The notes beneath the pieces are model-generated. The model was given only the letters and a program-made list of their open reading frames with translations. It was not told the origin of the DNA and made no database searches. This document shows positions 16,868 to 25,510 of a stretch of DNA of 42,687 nucleotides, piece by piece. The translations under genes were made by a program, and so were the position numbers. Within the stretch, counting starts at the first letter, position 1. Every line of letters starts with the position of its first letter. The DNA is from Robiginitalea sp. (GTDB lineage: Bacteria; Bacteroidota; Bacteroidia; Flavobacteriales; Flavobacteriaceae): contig JAHEJJ010000024.1 in NCBI GenBank assembly GCA_024638915.1, forward strand, positions 1-42,687, given 5' to 3'.

Positions 16868-16909
16868 TAGCGCTGTAAAAAGCTTTATCTAACACAACCA
16901 ACACAAAAG

Positions 16910-16938
16910 AAAAGAGGGCTGTTCCAGCCCTCTTTTTT
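16910..16938. terminator. bidirectional intrinsic terminator
   Basis: Arms AAAAGAGGGCTG (16910-16921) and CAGCCCTCTTTT (16925-16936) pair perfectly over 12 bases around a TTC loop, followed by more T residues. The opposite strand also ends in a T-rich run. It sits between the convergent Rrf2 regulator and universal stress genes and can end both transcripts. Confidence 0.9.
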
Positions 16939-16959
16939 ATATATTAACCCTATAAAGCA

Positions 16960-17784
16960 CTATATTTTAAAAGTAATAACGGGAATTTTACTGTGGTTCG
17001 CTATATCCTCTCCTATACTACCCATGAAAAAATGGGAAAGACCTTTACGACCATGGGTCGGGATACCGATCATATCTGCATTTATGTTTTCACTATAGTT
17101 CAGTACTCCCTTTTCAACACTATAATCGTTATAAATGACTACTTCCATGCCGGAACCTGCCTTCTGCATATACTTGCTTACCCTTTCATAGGCATCTTTA
17201 GTACTGAGGAAATTGTCTCCGGGAGTATTGATATACAACAGATGCAGTTTTGCACCTAATTTATCAGCAAAATTCTTGGCCTTATGATAGGCGGCCAGAG
17301 ACTCTTCCTTGAAGGCACAGGCGAACACAAAATCATCTGCTTTGAAGTCTTCCAATTCGTCTTTTATGACCAAAACAGGTATCTTGGAGTTGCGAACTAC
17401 CTTTTCGGCATTCGATCCAACAAAAATTTCTTTAAGGCCATCGGTTCCATGGGAACCCATGATGATGATATCTGCATTGTGTTTTTCAACCACATCATTT
17501 ACCTCACCGAAGACCTTAAAATGTTTTATGATGGGTGTTATCTTCCTCACGTCCTTCAGATAGGGTTTATCAAGGAATTCATTGATCCTTTTTTCGGCCA
17601 ATTTGAGAAGAAAAACAGTCTGTTCCGGATGGAAGCCCTCAGAAGAGGAAATCATAGCTTCATTGAGTTCCAGCATATGCAACGCAAGGATCTCAGAATC
17701 GTGTTTAATGGCCAAGGAAGCCGCCACCTTTAACGCATATTCGGATTGTTCTGAAAAATCTATGGGTACTATGATCGTTTTCAT
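16960..17784 (-). CDS. universal stress protein, tandem UspA domains
   Basis: A 274-residue cytoplasmic protein made of two Usp domains (about residues 1-142 and 150-274). Domain 1 begins MKTIIVPIDFSEQSEYALKVA and has the ATP-loop motif GSHGTDGLKEIFVGSNAEKVV. Domain 2 ends with IPTHGRKGLSHFFMGSIGEDIANHS, also with a G-x2-G-x9-G(S) type nucleotide loop. In many bacteria such proteins are induced under low oxygen. Its upstream region (17785-17852) has one weak FNR-like half-site. Confidence 0.93.
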   Translation of the reverse strand: MKTIIVPIDFSEQSEYALKVAASLAIKHDSEILALHMLELNEAMISSSEGFHPEQTVFLLKLAEKRINEFLDKPYLKDVRKITPIIKHFKVFGEVNDVVEKHNADIIIMGSHGTDGLKEIFVGSNAEKVVRNSKIPVLVIKDELEDFKADDFVFACAFKEESLAAYHKAKNFADKLGAKLHLLYINTPGDNFLSTKDAYERVSKYMQKAGSGMEVVIYNDYSVEKGVLNYSENINADMIGIPTHGRKGLSHFFMGSIGEDIANHSKIPVITFKI

Positions 17785-17852
17785 GATATTGTCTTTTGGG
17801 TTAAATTATAAAAAAACTCTTTAAATAGGTTTAAGCATAAGTCATTATCTGG

Positions 17853-19214
17853 TTAAATCGTCATCGAAAACAACTCGGTCTCAGGGGCTTTTCTGTGTAA
17901 ACGCAAATCGAAGGCCATACATATATTGCGTATAAAAGGCTTGCCTTTGTCGGTAACTTTCAACTCCATCGGTAAAATCTCAACCAATCCGTCTGCCTGC
18001 ATTTCCTCCAGCCTATCTAGAACGTTTTCCAAGCTATTAAATTGTAGTTCTTCTTCCTTCCAGGTAGTTCGAAAACGGCACATCAGATTAAGGATATGAC
18101 GGCGGATCACCTGGTCTTCAGCATTTAGTATATGCCCTCGATAAATTGGCAAAAACCCCGTGGACACCAAATGTTCATATTCTTCAATGCCTTTGACATT
18201 CTGGGCAAAGCCATACCAGCTATCACTGATACTGGAGGCTCCCAATCCAACCATTAAATGGGTTTTCGACGGTGTATACCCCATAAAATTCCTGTGAATA
18301 CTCCCTCCTACCATCGCTTTATATAAAGCATCGCTCTTCAGTGCAAAATGATCCATTCCTATTTCTTCATAGCCCATCGCCTTCAGCAGCTCGCTACCTC
18401 TTTCATAAAGCCTGCGTTTATCGTCTGCCGAAGGAAGGTCTTCATCCAGAAAACCCCTTTGTCCGTTCCCTTTTAGCCATGGTACATGGGCATAACTGTA
18501 AAAAGCAATGGTATCGGGGCGTAGATTTTCTGTAATACTGATTGTCCTTTCGATATCGCCCAGCGTCTGATGCGGCAGTCCGAAAATAAGATCATGTCCC
18601 ACCGAAGTATACCCAATTTCCCTGGCCCATTTCGTAACGCGTTTAACGCGATAATAGGGTTGTTGGCGGTTTATTGCCTTTTGGATCTTTATGCTATAAT
18701 CCTGTACTCCAAAACTAACACGGCGGAAACCTAAATCATACAATATTTTTAAATGCTCTTTCGTGGTATTGTTTGGATGACCTTCGAAACTGAATTCAAA
18801 ATCTGGATGGAGTGTGGCTATGCGCAAAATCCCCTGAATCAGGACTTCCAGATTGGCAGGGCTAAAGAAGGTCGGGGTTCCTCCCCCCAGATGCAATTCT
18901 TTAATTATGGGCCTTGCACCAAAAAGGTCCGTATAAAGTTTCCACTCTTTGAGTAAACATCGGATATATGGTTCCTCCACCTCATGCCTTTTGGTAATGC
19001 GTTTATGACACCCACAAAAGGTACACATCTGTTCGCAAAAAGGTAAATGAATGTAAATGCTGATACCCTCTTCTGTATTGCTGGCCTGAAAAGCCTGCTT
19101 TACGGTTTCCTTATATCGTTTGCCCGAGAAATCGTCGAGCTCCCAGTACGGCACGGTAGGATAGCTCGTATATCGCGGCCCGGGAACATTATATTTTTGT
19201 ATCAGGGAGTCCAT
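17853..19214 (-). CDS. hemN: oxygen-independent coproporphyrinogen III dehydrogenase
   Basis: A 453-residue radical SAM enzyme. The N-terminus PGPRYTSYPTVPYW is specific to HemN as opposed to the HemW-like relatives. The cluster motif is Cys60-x3-Cys64-x2-Cys67-x-Cys69, followed by GGGTPTFFSPANL. It oxidatively decarboxylates coproporphyrinogen III without oxygen, allowing heme synthesis under anoxia; this fits a neighbourhood rich in heme enzymes. An FNR-like box lies 51 nt upstream of the start codon. Confidence 0.96.
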   Translation of the reverse strand: MDSLIQKYNVPGPRYTSYPTVPYWELDDFSGKRYKETVKQAFQASNTEEGISIYIHLPFCEQMCTFCGCHKRITKRHEVEEPYIRCLLKEWKLYTDLFGARPIIKELHLGGGTPTFFSPANLEVLIQGILRIATLHPDFEFSFEGHPNNTTKEHLKILYDLGFRRVSFGVQDYSIKIQKAINRQQPYYRVKRVTKWAREIGYTSVGHDLIFGLPHQTLGDIERTISITENLRPDTIAFYSYAHVPWLKGNGQRGFLDEDLPSADDKRRLYERGSELLKAMGYEEIGMDHFALKSDALYKAMVGGSIHRNFMGYTPSKTHLMVGLGASSISDSWYGFAQNVKGIEEYEHLVSTGFLPIYRGHILNAEDQVIRRHILNLMCRFRTTWKEEELQFNSLENVLDRLEEMQADGLVEILPMELKVTDKGKPFIRNICMAFDLRLHRKAPETELFSMTI

Positions 19215-19234
19215 AAAATAAGCCTTGTTTCTTA

Positions 19235-19242
19235 CAAAGCTA
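19235..19242 (-). promoter_or_regulatory. predicted -7 element of hemN promoter
   Basis: On the minus strand this reads TAGCTTTG, a perfect match to TAnnTTTG. It lies 20 nt from the hemN start codon. There is no TTG at the expected -33 position; instead the FNR-like box ends 23 nt upstream. Confidence 0.55.
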
Positions 19243-19265
19243 AAGGGAAACTGCTCTGGAAAATA

Positions 19266-19277
19266 TGATAAAAATCA
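19266..19277. promoter_or_regulatory. FNR-like box upstream of hemN
   Basis: TGAT-AAAA-ATCA, an exact inverted repeat matching the core of the FNR consensus TTGAT-N4-ATCAA. The gap to the hemN -7 element is 23 nt, so the box centre falls near -41.5 of the predicted transcript start, the class II activator position. Confidence 0.65.
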
Positions 19278-19340
19278 GGTGTAAACATCAAGCGGCTGTT
19301 GTAGGGGTTCTTATTTTTCTTCTGAATAAAAGCAATCTGG

Positions 19341-20699
19341 TCAATACCCATCACTCAGCCAGTTCAACGGAGGCCGACTTTTCCAGGATCCCCGGGTAAA
19401 ATCGGGAAAGTCCTGAGGGGTACCTCCCTGAGAAATCGAACGCTGTGAGAGTGGCGTTAAGGCGCTCCACGCAGCAGCATCATAAACATCAAGAGGAGGT
19501 GATGCATTGCGCTTGGCGGATTCCACAAAGGCATTCAAGACGAAAAAATCCATACCTCCATGACCCGATCCGGTGGCCAGTTCGCCATATTTTTTCCAAA
19601 GTGGATGATCGTATCGATCGAGCCACGAGGAAGCATCCTCCCACTGGTGTTTCGGTGAAGCTCCCTGGACATATATCCGGTTTCCGTCGACCTCCCAAAT
19701 ACCGTTTGCACCCTGAACCCTGAATCCAAGGGAATAAGGGCGGGGTAAATTGCAATCGTGAGTGACCATAATGGTTTCTTCCCGTGCGGTCTTGATCATA
19801 CTGGTGATCACATCGCCCTGGCGGAACTTCACCTTGGCATTAGGATGGTCCGGACCGCCTACATCAAGGATATAATTGTGTAATCCGATGGCTTTGGTGG
19901 CATATGAAGAGACACTGATAAAACGATTACCCCTATTGATATCGGCCATAACGGCCATCGGCCCAAGCCCATGGGTGGGATAAACATCTGCATTTTGATT
20001 TACGGAATAGGCGGTCCTCCATTTGGCCTCAGATATCGCTTTTTCCCCGAATTCTACTCCTCCTCCATAGGGCTGTTTCCCATCGTTGAATTTCACCTCC
20101 CTCAGATCGTGCTGATAACCACATCTGAAATGCACCAACTCGCCAAAAACTCCCTGTTTTACCATGTTGAGCACAGCCAATACGTCTCTGCGGTAATTCA
20201 CATTTTCCAATATCATCAAATGTGTTCCGGTCTCTAAATGGGTGTTCACCAATTCCCAGCAACCCTCTAAAGTGATCGCTGCAGAAACCTCCACCCCGGT
20301 ATATTTTTTAGCGCGCATAGCATCGATACTCATGGGAACATGCCATGACCATGGCGTTGCGATGATTACCGCATCGATCTCTTCTATCGCAAGAAGATTT
20401 CGATAATCAAATTCGTCACTTCCAAAGGTTTTTGGGCGCTTCATGCCGGCGCTTTTGATCATTTCATCAGCAATTTTTATTCTCTTAGGATCGATATCAC
20501 ATATGGCGGCAACCTGTATATCCTCTCTGAGAAGCAGGTTTTTCAAATGGGCGGTGCCCCGAAGCCCGACTCCGATAATTCCAATATTTAATTTGTCTGT
20601 GTCTCTACCTGAAGATAAGGCCATCGCAGTATGAGGTAATACTACTGTTCCCAGACCTAATGCGGATAGATTTTTCATGAACATTCGCCTCGATGCCAT
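19341..20699 (-). CDS. Gfo/Idh/MocA family protein, GH109-like, Tat-exported
   Basis: A 452-residue protein. The N-terminus has SRRMFMK, a good twin-arginine motif, followed by a hydrophobic stretch to about residue 28. A Rossmann NAD-binding loop GIIGVGLRGTAHLKN follows, then CDIDPKR, ATPWSWHVPMSIDAMRAKKYTGVEV and a YPTHGLGPMA segment. These are shared with GH109 alpha-N-acetylgalactosaminidases, which use a tightly bound NAD. Export by Tat fits the need to load the cofactor in the cytoplasm. It is probably a periplasmic glycosidase acting on an amino sugar; the actual substrate is uncertain. Confidence 0.85.
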   Translation of the reverse strand: MASRRMFMKNLSALGLGTVVLPHTAMALSSGRDTDKLNIGIIGVGLRGTAHLKNLLLREDIQVAAICDIDPKRIKIADEMIKSAGMKRPKTFGSDEFDYRNLLAIEEIDAVIIATPWSWHVPMSIDAMRAKKYTGVEVSAAITLEGCWELVNTHLETGTHLMILENVNYRRDVLAVLNMVKQGVFGELVHFRCGYQHDLREVKFNDGKQPYGGGVEFGEKAISEAKWRTAYSVNQNADVYPTHGLGPMAVMADINRGNRFISVSSYATKAIGLHNYILDVGGPDHPNAKVKFRQGDVITSMIKTAREETIMVTHDCNLPRPYSLGFRVQGANGIWEVDGNRIYVQGASPKHQWEDASSWLDRYDHPLWKKYGELATGSGHGGMDFFVLNAFVESAKRNASPPLDVYDAAAWSALTPLSQRSISQGGTPQDFPDFTRGSWKSRPPLNWLSDGY

Positions 20700-20774
20700 A
20701 ATGCTGAATTTGTGATTAAGGACTTAAAAATTATGAAAATCCTATTCACGATGTGGCATTGTCCGATAAAAACT

Positions 20775-20782
20775 TATTTTTG
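20775..20782 (+). promoter_or_regulatory. candidate -7 element for the nucleotidyltransferase gene
   Basis: TATTTTTG fits TAnnTTTG exactly and lies 18 nt before the start codon at 20801. No convincing TTG is seen at -33. Confidence 0.4.
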
Positions 20783-20800
20783 CGGCCATAATAATCAACT

Positions 20801-21685
20801 ATGACCTTACTACTGATGGCTGCCGGCAAGGGAAGCCGATACGGAAAACTAAAGCAATTCGACGGGTTGGGGCCCAGGGAAGAGTTTTTGATGGAATTCA
20901 GTATCTATGATGCTATCCAGGAGGGTTTCGACCATATTGTCGTTATCACCCAAAAAACCAATGTGGAATTTCTTAAAGAACATTTAGCCTCCAGACTTCC
21001 GGAACATATCCTGACAGATGTGCTGGCACAGGAGCTCACCGACTTGCCGGAAGGTTTAGAAGTCAATGCCGAACGGGGTAAACCATGGGGTACAGCACAT
21101 GCTGTATGGACAGCAAGAAATGTTATCGCCAATCCCTTTGTAGTGATCAACGCGGATGATTATTATGGAAAGAACGCTTATGCCAAGGCAGCTAGCTTTA
21201 TAAAACAGCAAGGAAATACCGATCGATTCGGCTTAGTAGCCTATACGCTTAAAGACACCTTATCGGACTTCGGTTCGGTCTCCCGCGGGGTATGTAAACA
21301 AAGTGGAAATCAATTGTTGTCCGTAGAGGAAAGAATTCAAATCGCAGATAAGAACGGTACCATTGTCGATATGGATTCCGGAATTCAATTTACCGGAAAC
21401 GAGCTGGTCAGCATGAATTTCTGGGTCTGTAGTCCATCTATTTTCGGACAAATTGAACAAGACCTCAAACATTTTATCCAGACGGGCGAAAATTTGGACA
21501 AAGGAGAAGTCTATTTGCCTTTTGTGATCCAGGAAATGCTTCAACAGGGCAAAACATCAGTCGAGGTAATTCCGGCTGATAGTTCATGGTTTGGGGTCAC
21601 ATACGCAGATGATAAAGAGATAGCACTACAGCAACTCAGCGATATGACTGGCCGGGGAGATTACCCATCTCCACTCTGGGGCTAG
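20801..21685 (+). CDS. sugar nucleotidyltransferase-like protein
   Basis: A 294-residue protein with an NTP-transferase fold. The nucleotide-binding loop MAAGKGSRYGKLKQ is at residues 7-20. A GKPWGTAHAV segment and the metal-binding VINADDYYG follow, all typical of enzymes that activate sugar phosphates with NTP. The C-terminal half is shorter than in GlmU and lacks the left-handed helix repeats. The sugar substrate is not readable. It is transcribed divergently from the GH109-like gene, with 101 nt between them, which hints at amino-sugar metabolism. Confidence 0.82.
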   Translation: MTLLLMAAGKGSRYGKLKQFDGLGPREEFLMEFSIYDAIQEGFDHIVVITQKTNVEFLKEHLASRLPEHILTDVLAQELTDLPEGLEVNAERGKPWGTAHAVWTARNVIANPFVVINADDYYGKNAYAKAASFIKQQGNTDRFGLVAYTLKDTLSDFGSVSRGVCKQSGNQLLSVEERIQIADKNGTIVDMDSGIQFTGNELVSMNFWVCSPSIFGQIEQDLKHFIQTGENLDKGEVYLPFVIQEMLQQGKTSVEVIPADSSWFGVTYADDKEIALQQLSDMTGRGDYPSPLWG

Positions 21686-21700
21686 TGGGGCTTTCATTGT

Positions 21701-21722
21701 GTTCTCAATTTACACTGAGAAC
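21701..21722. repeat. short inverted repeat between convergent genes
   Basis: GTTCTCA (21701-21707) and TGAGAAC (21716-21722) form a 7-base stem with an 8-base loop in the gap between the nucleotidyltransferase and the acyl-CoA dehydrogenase. It lacks a T tail, so its role as a terminator is weakly supported. Confidence 0.35.
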
Positions 21723-21777
21723 GGTTGATTCAAGGAAGTAGGTATCAATGCATCCTGATCAGTAATCATTTTAATTT

Positions 21778-22956
21778 TTACTTAAAAGCACTAAGTCCTG
21801 TAATGTCTGCACCGGTGATGAGAAGATGGATATCGTGGGTTCCTTCGTAGGTGATCACACTCTCGAGATTCATCATATGGCGCATGATGCTATACTCCCC
21901 TGTAATACCCATACCGCCTAATATTTGTCGTGCTTCCCTGGCAATCCGTATGGCCATATCCACATTATTTCGCTTGGCCATAGAGATCTGAGCCGTACTG
22001 GCTTTTCCCTCATTCTTCAACTGGCCTAAGCGGAAAGCAAGTAATTGAGCCTTGGTGATCTCCGTGATCATTTCGGCCAGTTTTTTCTGCTGTAGCTGAA
22101 ATCCGGCAATCGGTTTGCCGAACTGTACACGCTCCTTGGCATAGCGAAGCGCTGTATCATAACAATCCATCGCAGCACCGATGGCTCCCCAGGCTATACC
22201 GTAGCGTGCAGAATCGAGGCAGCCAAGAGGGGCACCAAGACCAGTCTTACCCGGAAGGAGGTTTTCTTTGGGAATTTTTACATTATCAAAAATCAATTCG
22301 CCGGTGGCGGAGGCTCTTAAAGACCATTTATTATGGGTTTCCGGTGTGGAAAAACCCTCCATACCTCTTTCCACGATCAGCCCATGAATACGCCCTTCTT
22401 CATTTTTTGCCCAGACTACGGCGATATCGGCAAAAGGTGAATTCGAAATCCACAGCTTGGCTCCATTCAGTAAATAATGATCCCCCTGATCTTTGAAGTT
22501 AGTGACCATGCCTCCTGGATTAGAGCCAAAATCGGGTTCGGTAAGACCGAAACAACCCATATACTGGCCAGTAGCGAGTTTTGGTAAATATTTTTGACGT
22601 TGCTGATCTGAACCATATGCATATATGGGGTACATCACCAGGGACGACTGAACTGAAGCCGTGGATCGCACCCCGCTATCGCCTCGTTCAATTTCCTGCA
22701 TGATAAGGCCGTAGCTGATCTGGTCGAGACCTGCCCCACCATATTCTACAGGGATATAAGGGCCAAAAGCGCCTATTTCTGCAAGACCTTTTATAATCTG
22801 TTCCGGGAACTCGGCCTTTTGCGCATATTCTTCTATGATGGGAGAAACTTCTCGCTTTACCCATTGGCGTGCAGCATCCCTGACAAGCTTGTGCTCATCG
22901 GTCAGAAGATCGTCCAGATTATAGTAGTCAGGAGCTTCAAATAGATCGGGCTTCAT
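21778..22956 (-). CDS. acyl-CoA dehydrogenase, glutaryl-CoA dehydrogenase type
   Basis: A 392-residue flavoenzyme. FGLTEPDFGSNPGGM and WISNSPFADIAVVWAK are FAD-binding motifs of the family. The active-site base is Glu371 in YEGTHDIH, as in glutaryl-CoA dehydrogenase. Arg97 in GVRSTASVQSSLVM matches the arginine that binds the free carboxylate of glutaryl-CoA. It probably oxidises and decarboxylates glutaryl-CoA to crotonyl-CoA in lysine/tryptophan breakdown. The electron acceptor would be ETF, not encoded here. No operon partner is evident. Confidence 0.92.
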   Translation of the reverse strand: MKPDLFEAPDYYNLDDLLTDEHKLVRDAARQWVKREVSPIIEEYAQKAEFPEQIIKGLAEIGAFGPYIPVEYGGAGLDQISYGLIMQEIERGDSGVRSTASVQSSLVMYPIYAYGSDQQRQKYLPKLATGQYMGCFGLTEPDFGSNPGGMVTNFKDQGDHYLLNGAKLWISNSPFADIAVVWAKNEEGRIHGLIVERGMEGFSTPETHNKWSLRASATGELIFDNVKIPKENLLPGKTGLGAPLGCLDSARYGIAWGAIGAAMDCYDTALRYAKERVQFGKPIAGFQLQQKKLAEMITEITKAQLLAFRLGQLKNEGKASTAQISMAKRNNVDMAIRIAREARQILGGMGITGEYSIMRHMMNLESVITYEGTHDIHLLITGADITGLSAFK

Positions 22957-23048
22957 AGGGCGGTAATTTTGGTTTCAAAGGTAGCAAAGGAATATAACAA
23001 ACCAATGCAGGTCTGTTATAATTTTCACCGGAAGATGATGGATAAATG

Positions 23049-24140
23049 CTAGCTATCGTTGAGGAATTGGGCCATTAATCTGTGGAAATGATGAACACCT
23101 TTTTCCCGGCTCGGAGAAAACCTGCCTGCTTTGTAGAATTTTGATCGGATTCCCAGTTGAACCCCCTCTACTACCTCCTCATCTTCTATTTCCACTTTGT
23201 TCAATCCCGCGCCGGCTCCTTCATCCAATTTGGAACTGTCGTTTACAAAGCTCAGAAAACGTACACGGGTCTTATCTGTTTTTAGGGGTTCAACGATATT
23301 GACCGATAATCCCCAGGGGTAGAAATTGAACATCATATTTGGGAATACCCAGAAATAATAGGCCGCAACAGGCTTTCCAAAATCGATATGATCCGATGGA
23401 AATTCAAAGATCTCCTCCCCCTCTCTGGCATATCCGATTTGAAGATTCATCTGGTCGAAAAGGAGCGTTTCATAGTCTCCATAGTCCAGGATCGTGTTAA
23501 GATCCTGATGTACAAACGGGATATGAAAACCTTCAAGATAATTATCACAATAGAGGGCCCAATGGGCATTCACAAAATAGTCCTTGCTTCGCTTTTCATC
23601 CAGAACAAAATCCTCAAGCGGTAAAAAACCAACTCGCTCATCTATTTGCTCAATTGCCCTCTCCATATTGTAGGCGGGGTTAAAACCGGCAAAAAGCCAG
23701 GGGCCCCATTCCAGCAGTGGAAATTCATATAAGTTATCACATGAGGAAGGAAAATCCTCAACCTCCTGGAATTCTGGCATGAATTCGAATTGACCATTTA
23801 GCGAAAAGCGTCTGCCGTGATAGCGGCAGCTCAATTTTTTATACGTTCCTGCCTTATTCACCACGATATTAGCCCTATGCGTACACACGTTACTCAGGCA
23901 GTGATAGTTTCCCTCCTTATCCTTTGTTAGTACCACAGGTTCTGTAAGAAACCCATCGAGCAGTGTCAAAGGAAAGGCGTCCTGATTGGTTTGAAGCATG
24001 TCTTTATGTCCAATCCATTGCCAGGATCTGTAGAAAACCTGTTCTTTGACTTTTTCAAAGATGTCTTCGTCTCGATAAAATTCGGCTGGTAAGGTCTTTG
24101 ATTTTTTTATATTCGGATCGATATGATATTTCCCGCTCAC
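23049..24140 (-). CDS. Rieske non-heme iron oxygenase, alpha subunit type
   Basis: A 363-residue oxygenase. The start is GTG at 24140-24138; a TAG lies directly upstream in frame and no ATG is nearby. The Rieske centre is Cys86-x-His88 and Cys105-x2-His108. The mononuclear iron site has Glu203-x2-His206-x4-His211 (NYLEGFHIPFVH). Most family members have Asp in place of Glu203; Glu is found in quaternary-amine oxygenases such as CntA. A likely third iron ligand is an acidic residue near VEIEDEEVVEG. Carnitine, choline or betaine are candidate substrates by inference. A reductase gene is not seen next to it. Confidence 0.85.
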   Translation of the reverse strand: MSGKYHIDPNIKKSKTLPAEFYRDEDIFEKVKEQVFYRSWQWIGHKDMLQTNQDAFPLTLLDGFLTEPVVLTKDKEGNYHCLSNVCTHRANIVVNKAGTYKKLSCRYHGRRFSLNGQFEFMPEFQEVEDFPSSCDNLYEFPLLEWGPWLFAGFNPAYNMERAIEQIDERVGFLPLEDFVLDEKRSKDYFVNAHWALYCDNYLEGFHIPFVHQDLNTILDYGDYETLLFDQMNLQIGYAREGEEIFEFPSDHIDFGKPVAAYYFWVFPNMMFNFYPWGLSVNIVEPLKTDKTRVRFLSFVNDSSKLDEGAGAGLNKVEIEDEEVVEGVQLGIRSKFYKAGRFSPSREKGVHHFHRLMAQFLNDS

Positions 24141-24203
24141 CTATGATTAATTTGTACATTTAAAAGTATGTAATTCTTTTTACAAACCGAACCAAACAAA
24201 TAT

Positions 24204-25508
24204 TTGAAGCAAACCGATCAAAGAAAGAAGCTGGGTATATGGATGAGCACCTCTCTGGTAGTGGGGAATATGATAGGCGCCGGCATCTTCCTTATGCCAG
24301 CAGCACTCGCAGCTTATGGTGGAATCAGCGTGATGGGATGGTTGGTATCTGCGGCCGGAGCCCTTATCCTGGCCAGGGTTTTTAGCAAACTCAGTCTACT
24401 GGTACCAAATTCGAACGGTGGACCTTATGCTTTCTCTCGGGCCGGATTCGGAGATTATTTGGGTTTCCTGGTCGCCTGGGGCTACTGGATTTCTATTTGG
24501 GTGAGTAATGCCGCTATTGCTATAGCCTTTGTCGCCGCCATGAGTGTTTTTTTTCCTCAACTGGTCGAAAGCAAAATAGCTGCGGTCCTGGTCGCTCTGG
24601 CTGCCATCTGGTTCCTTACCTGGGTTAATTCTAAAGGCATTCGCGAGTCCGGTAAATTACAAATTCTCACCACGGCACTGAAGATCATTCCGTTGTTCCT
24701 GGTCATAGCTTTCGGGTTTTTCTTTTTTGATTCCTCCAATTTTACACCATTCAATAACAGTGGTACCAGCAACTGGGGTGCCATTGCGGTAACGGCTACC
24801 ATGACCTTCTACGCCTTCCTCGGTTTCGAATGTGCAACCATCCCTGCCACCAATGTAGAAAACCCTCAAAAAACGGTGCCAAGGGCCACGATGATTGGCA
24901 CCATACTGACCACAATATTCTATATCCTTGGCACAGTGGTAGTTATGGGCATGATTCCTGTGGATCTCCTTGCAAAATCGCCAGCACCATTTGCTGATGC
25001 CATGGGGATCATAGGAGGAGAATGGGGGAAAAATCTGGTCGCTGCCGGAGCCGCCATCGCAGCTTTCGGAGCGTTGAACGGCTGGATCTTAATCCAGGGG
25101 CAGATAGCAAGAGCCACAGCCATTGATGATCTCTTTCCTTCCATTTTTAAACGAGACAACAGTAATGGTGTTCCCATTTGGGGCCTTATCATTGGAAGCG
25201 TGCTAACCAGCGTAGTGATGTTGATGAATTATACGGATGGACTGGTTGAACAATTCCGTTTTATTATTCTCCTCACCACGCTTTGCAGCCTTATCCCCTA
25301 CCTCTTTTCTGCCGCTGCATACGTTCTGATTGCGCTGGAAAACCTGACTCCGGGTAAAAATCCCGTGGCTATTCATGTTCTGGGGGGAGTTGCCTTTTTG
25401 TTTACGCTTTGGGCCATTTTTGGTTCCGGAGAGCGTACAGTATTCTGGGGCACCTTGTTACTGCTGGGCGGGACACCTTTCTATGTCTGGATGAAACGCA
25501 AAAAGTAA
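24204..25508 (+). CDS. APC-family amino acid permease/antiporter (AdiC/PotE-like)
   Basis: A 434-residue membrane protein with about 12 hydrophobic segments. The best start is TTG at 24204, giving MKQTDQRKKLGIW. The next ATG (24243) would remove KLGIW, which aligns with conserved residues of AdiC, and no ATG lies upstream before the in-frame stop at 24171. GNMIGAGIFLMPA is the helix 1 substrate-binding motif and NGGPYAFSRAGFG follows helix 2. The family exchanges arginine/agmatine or other amino acids. The next gene starts 2 nt after the stop and acts on guanidino compounds, so arginine or a derivative is the likely cargo. Confidence 0.88.
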   Translation: MKQTDQRKKLGIWMSTSLVVGNMIGAGIFLMPAALAAYGGISVMGWLVSAAGALILARVFSKLSLLVPNSNGGPYAFSRAGFGDYLGFLVAWGYWISIWVSNAAIAIAFVAAMSVFFPQLVESKIAAVLVALAAIWFLTWVNSKGIRESGKLQILTTALKIIPLFLVIAFGFFFFDSSNFTPFNNSGTSNWGAIAVTATMTFYAFLGFECATIPATNVENPQKTVPRATMIGTILTTIFYILGTVVVMGMIPVDLLAKSPAPFADAMGIIGGEWGKNLVAAGAAIAAFGALNGWILIQGQIARATAIDDLFPSIFKRDNSNGVPIWGLIIGSVLTSVVMLMNYTDGLVEQFRFIILLTTLCSLIPYLFSAAAYVLIALENLTPGKNPVAIHVLGGVAFLFTLWAIFGSGERTVFWGTLLLLGGTPFYVWMKRKK

Positions 25509-25510
25509 AA

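Noticed and set aside
25409-25510. An upstream start for the guanidino hydrolase
   Set aside because: It would overlap the permease by 100 bases and add a tail unlike the family; ATG 25511 follows the permease stop directly.
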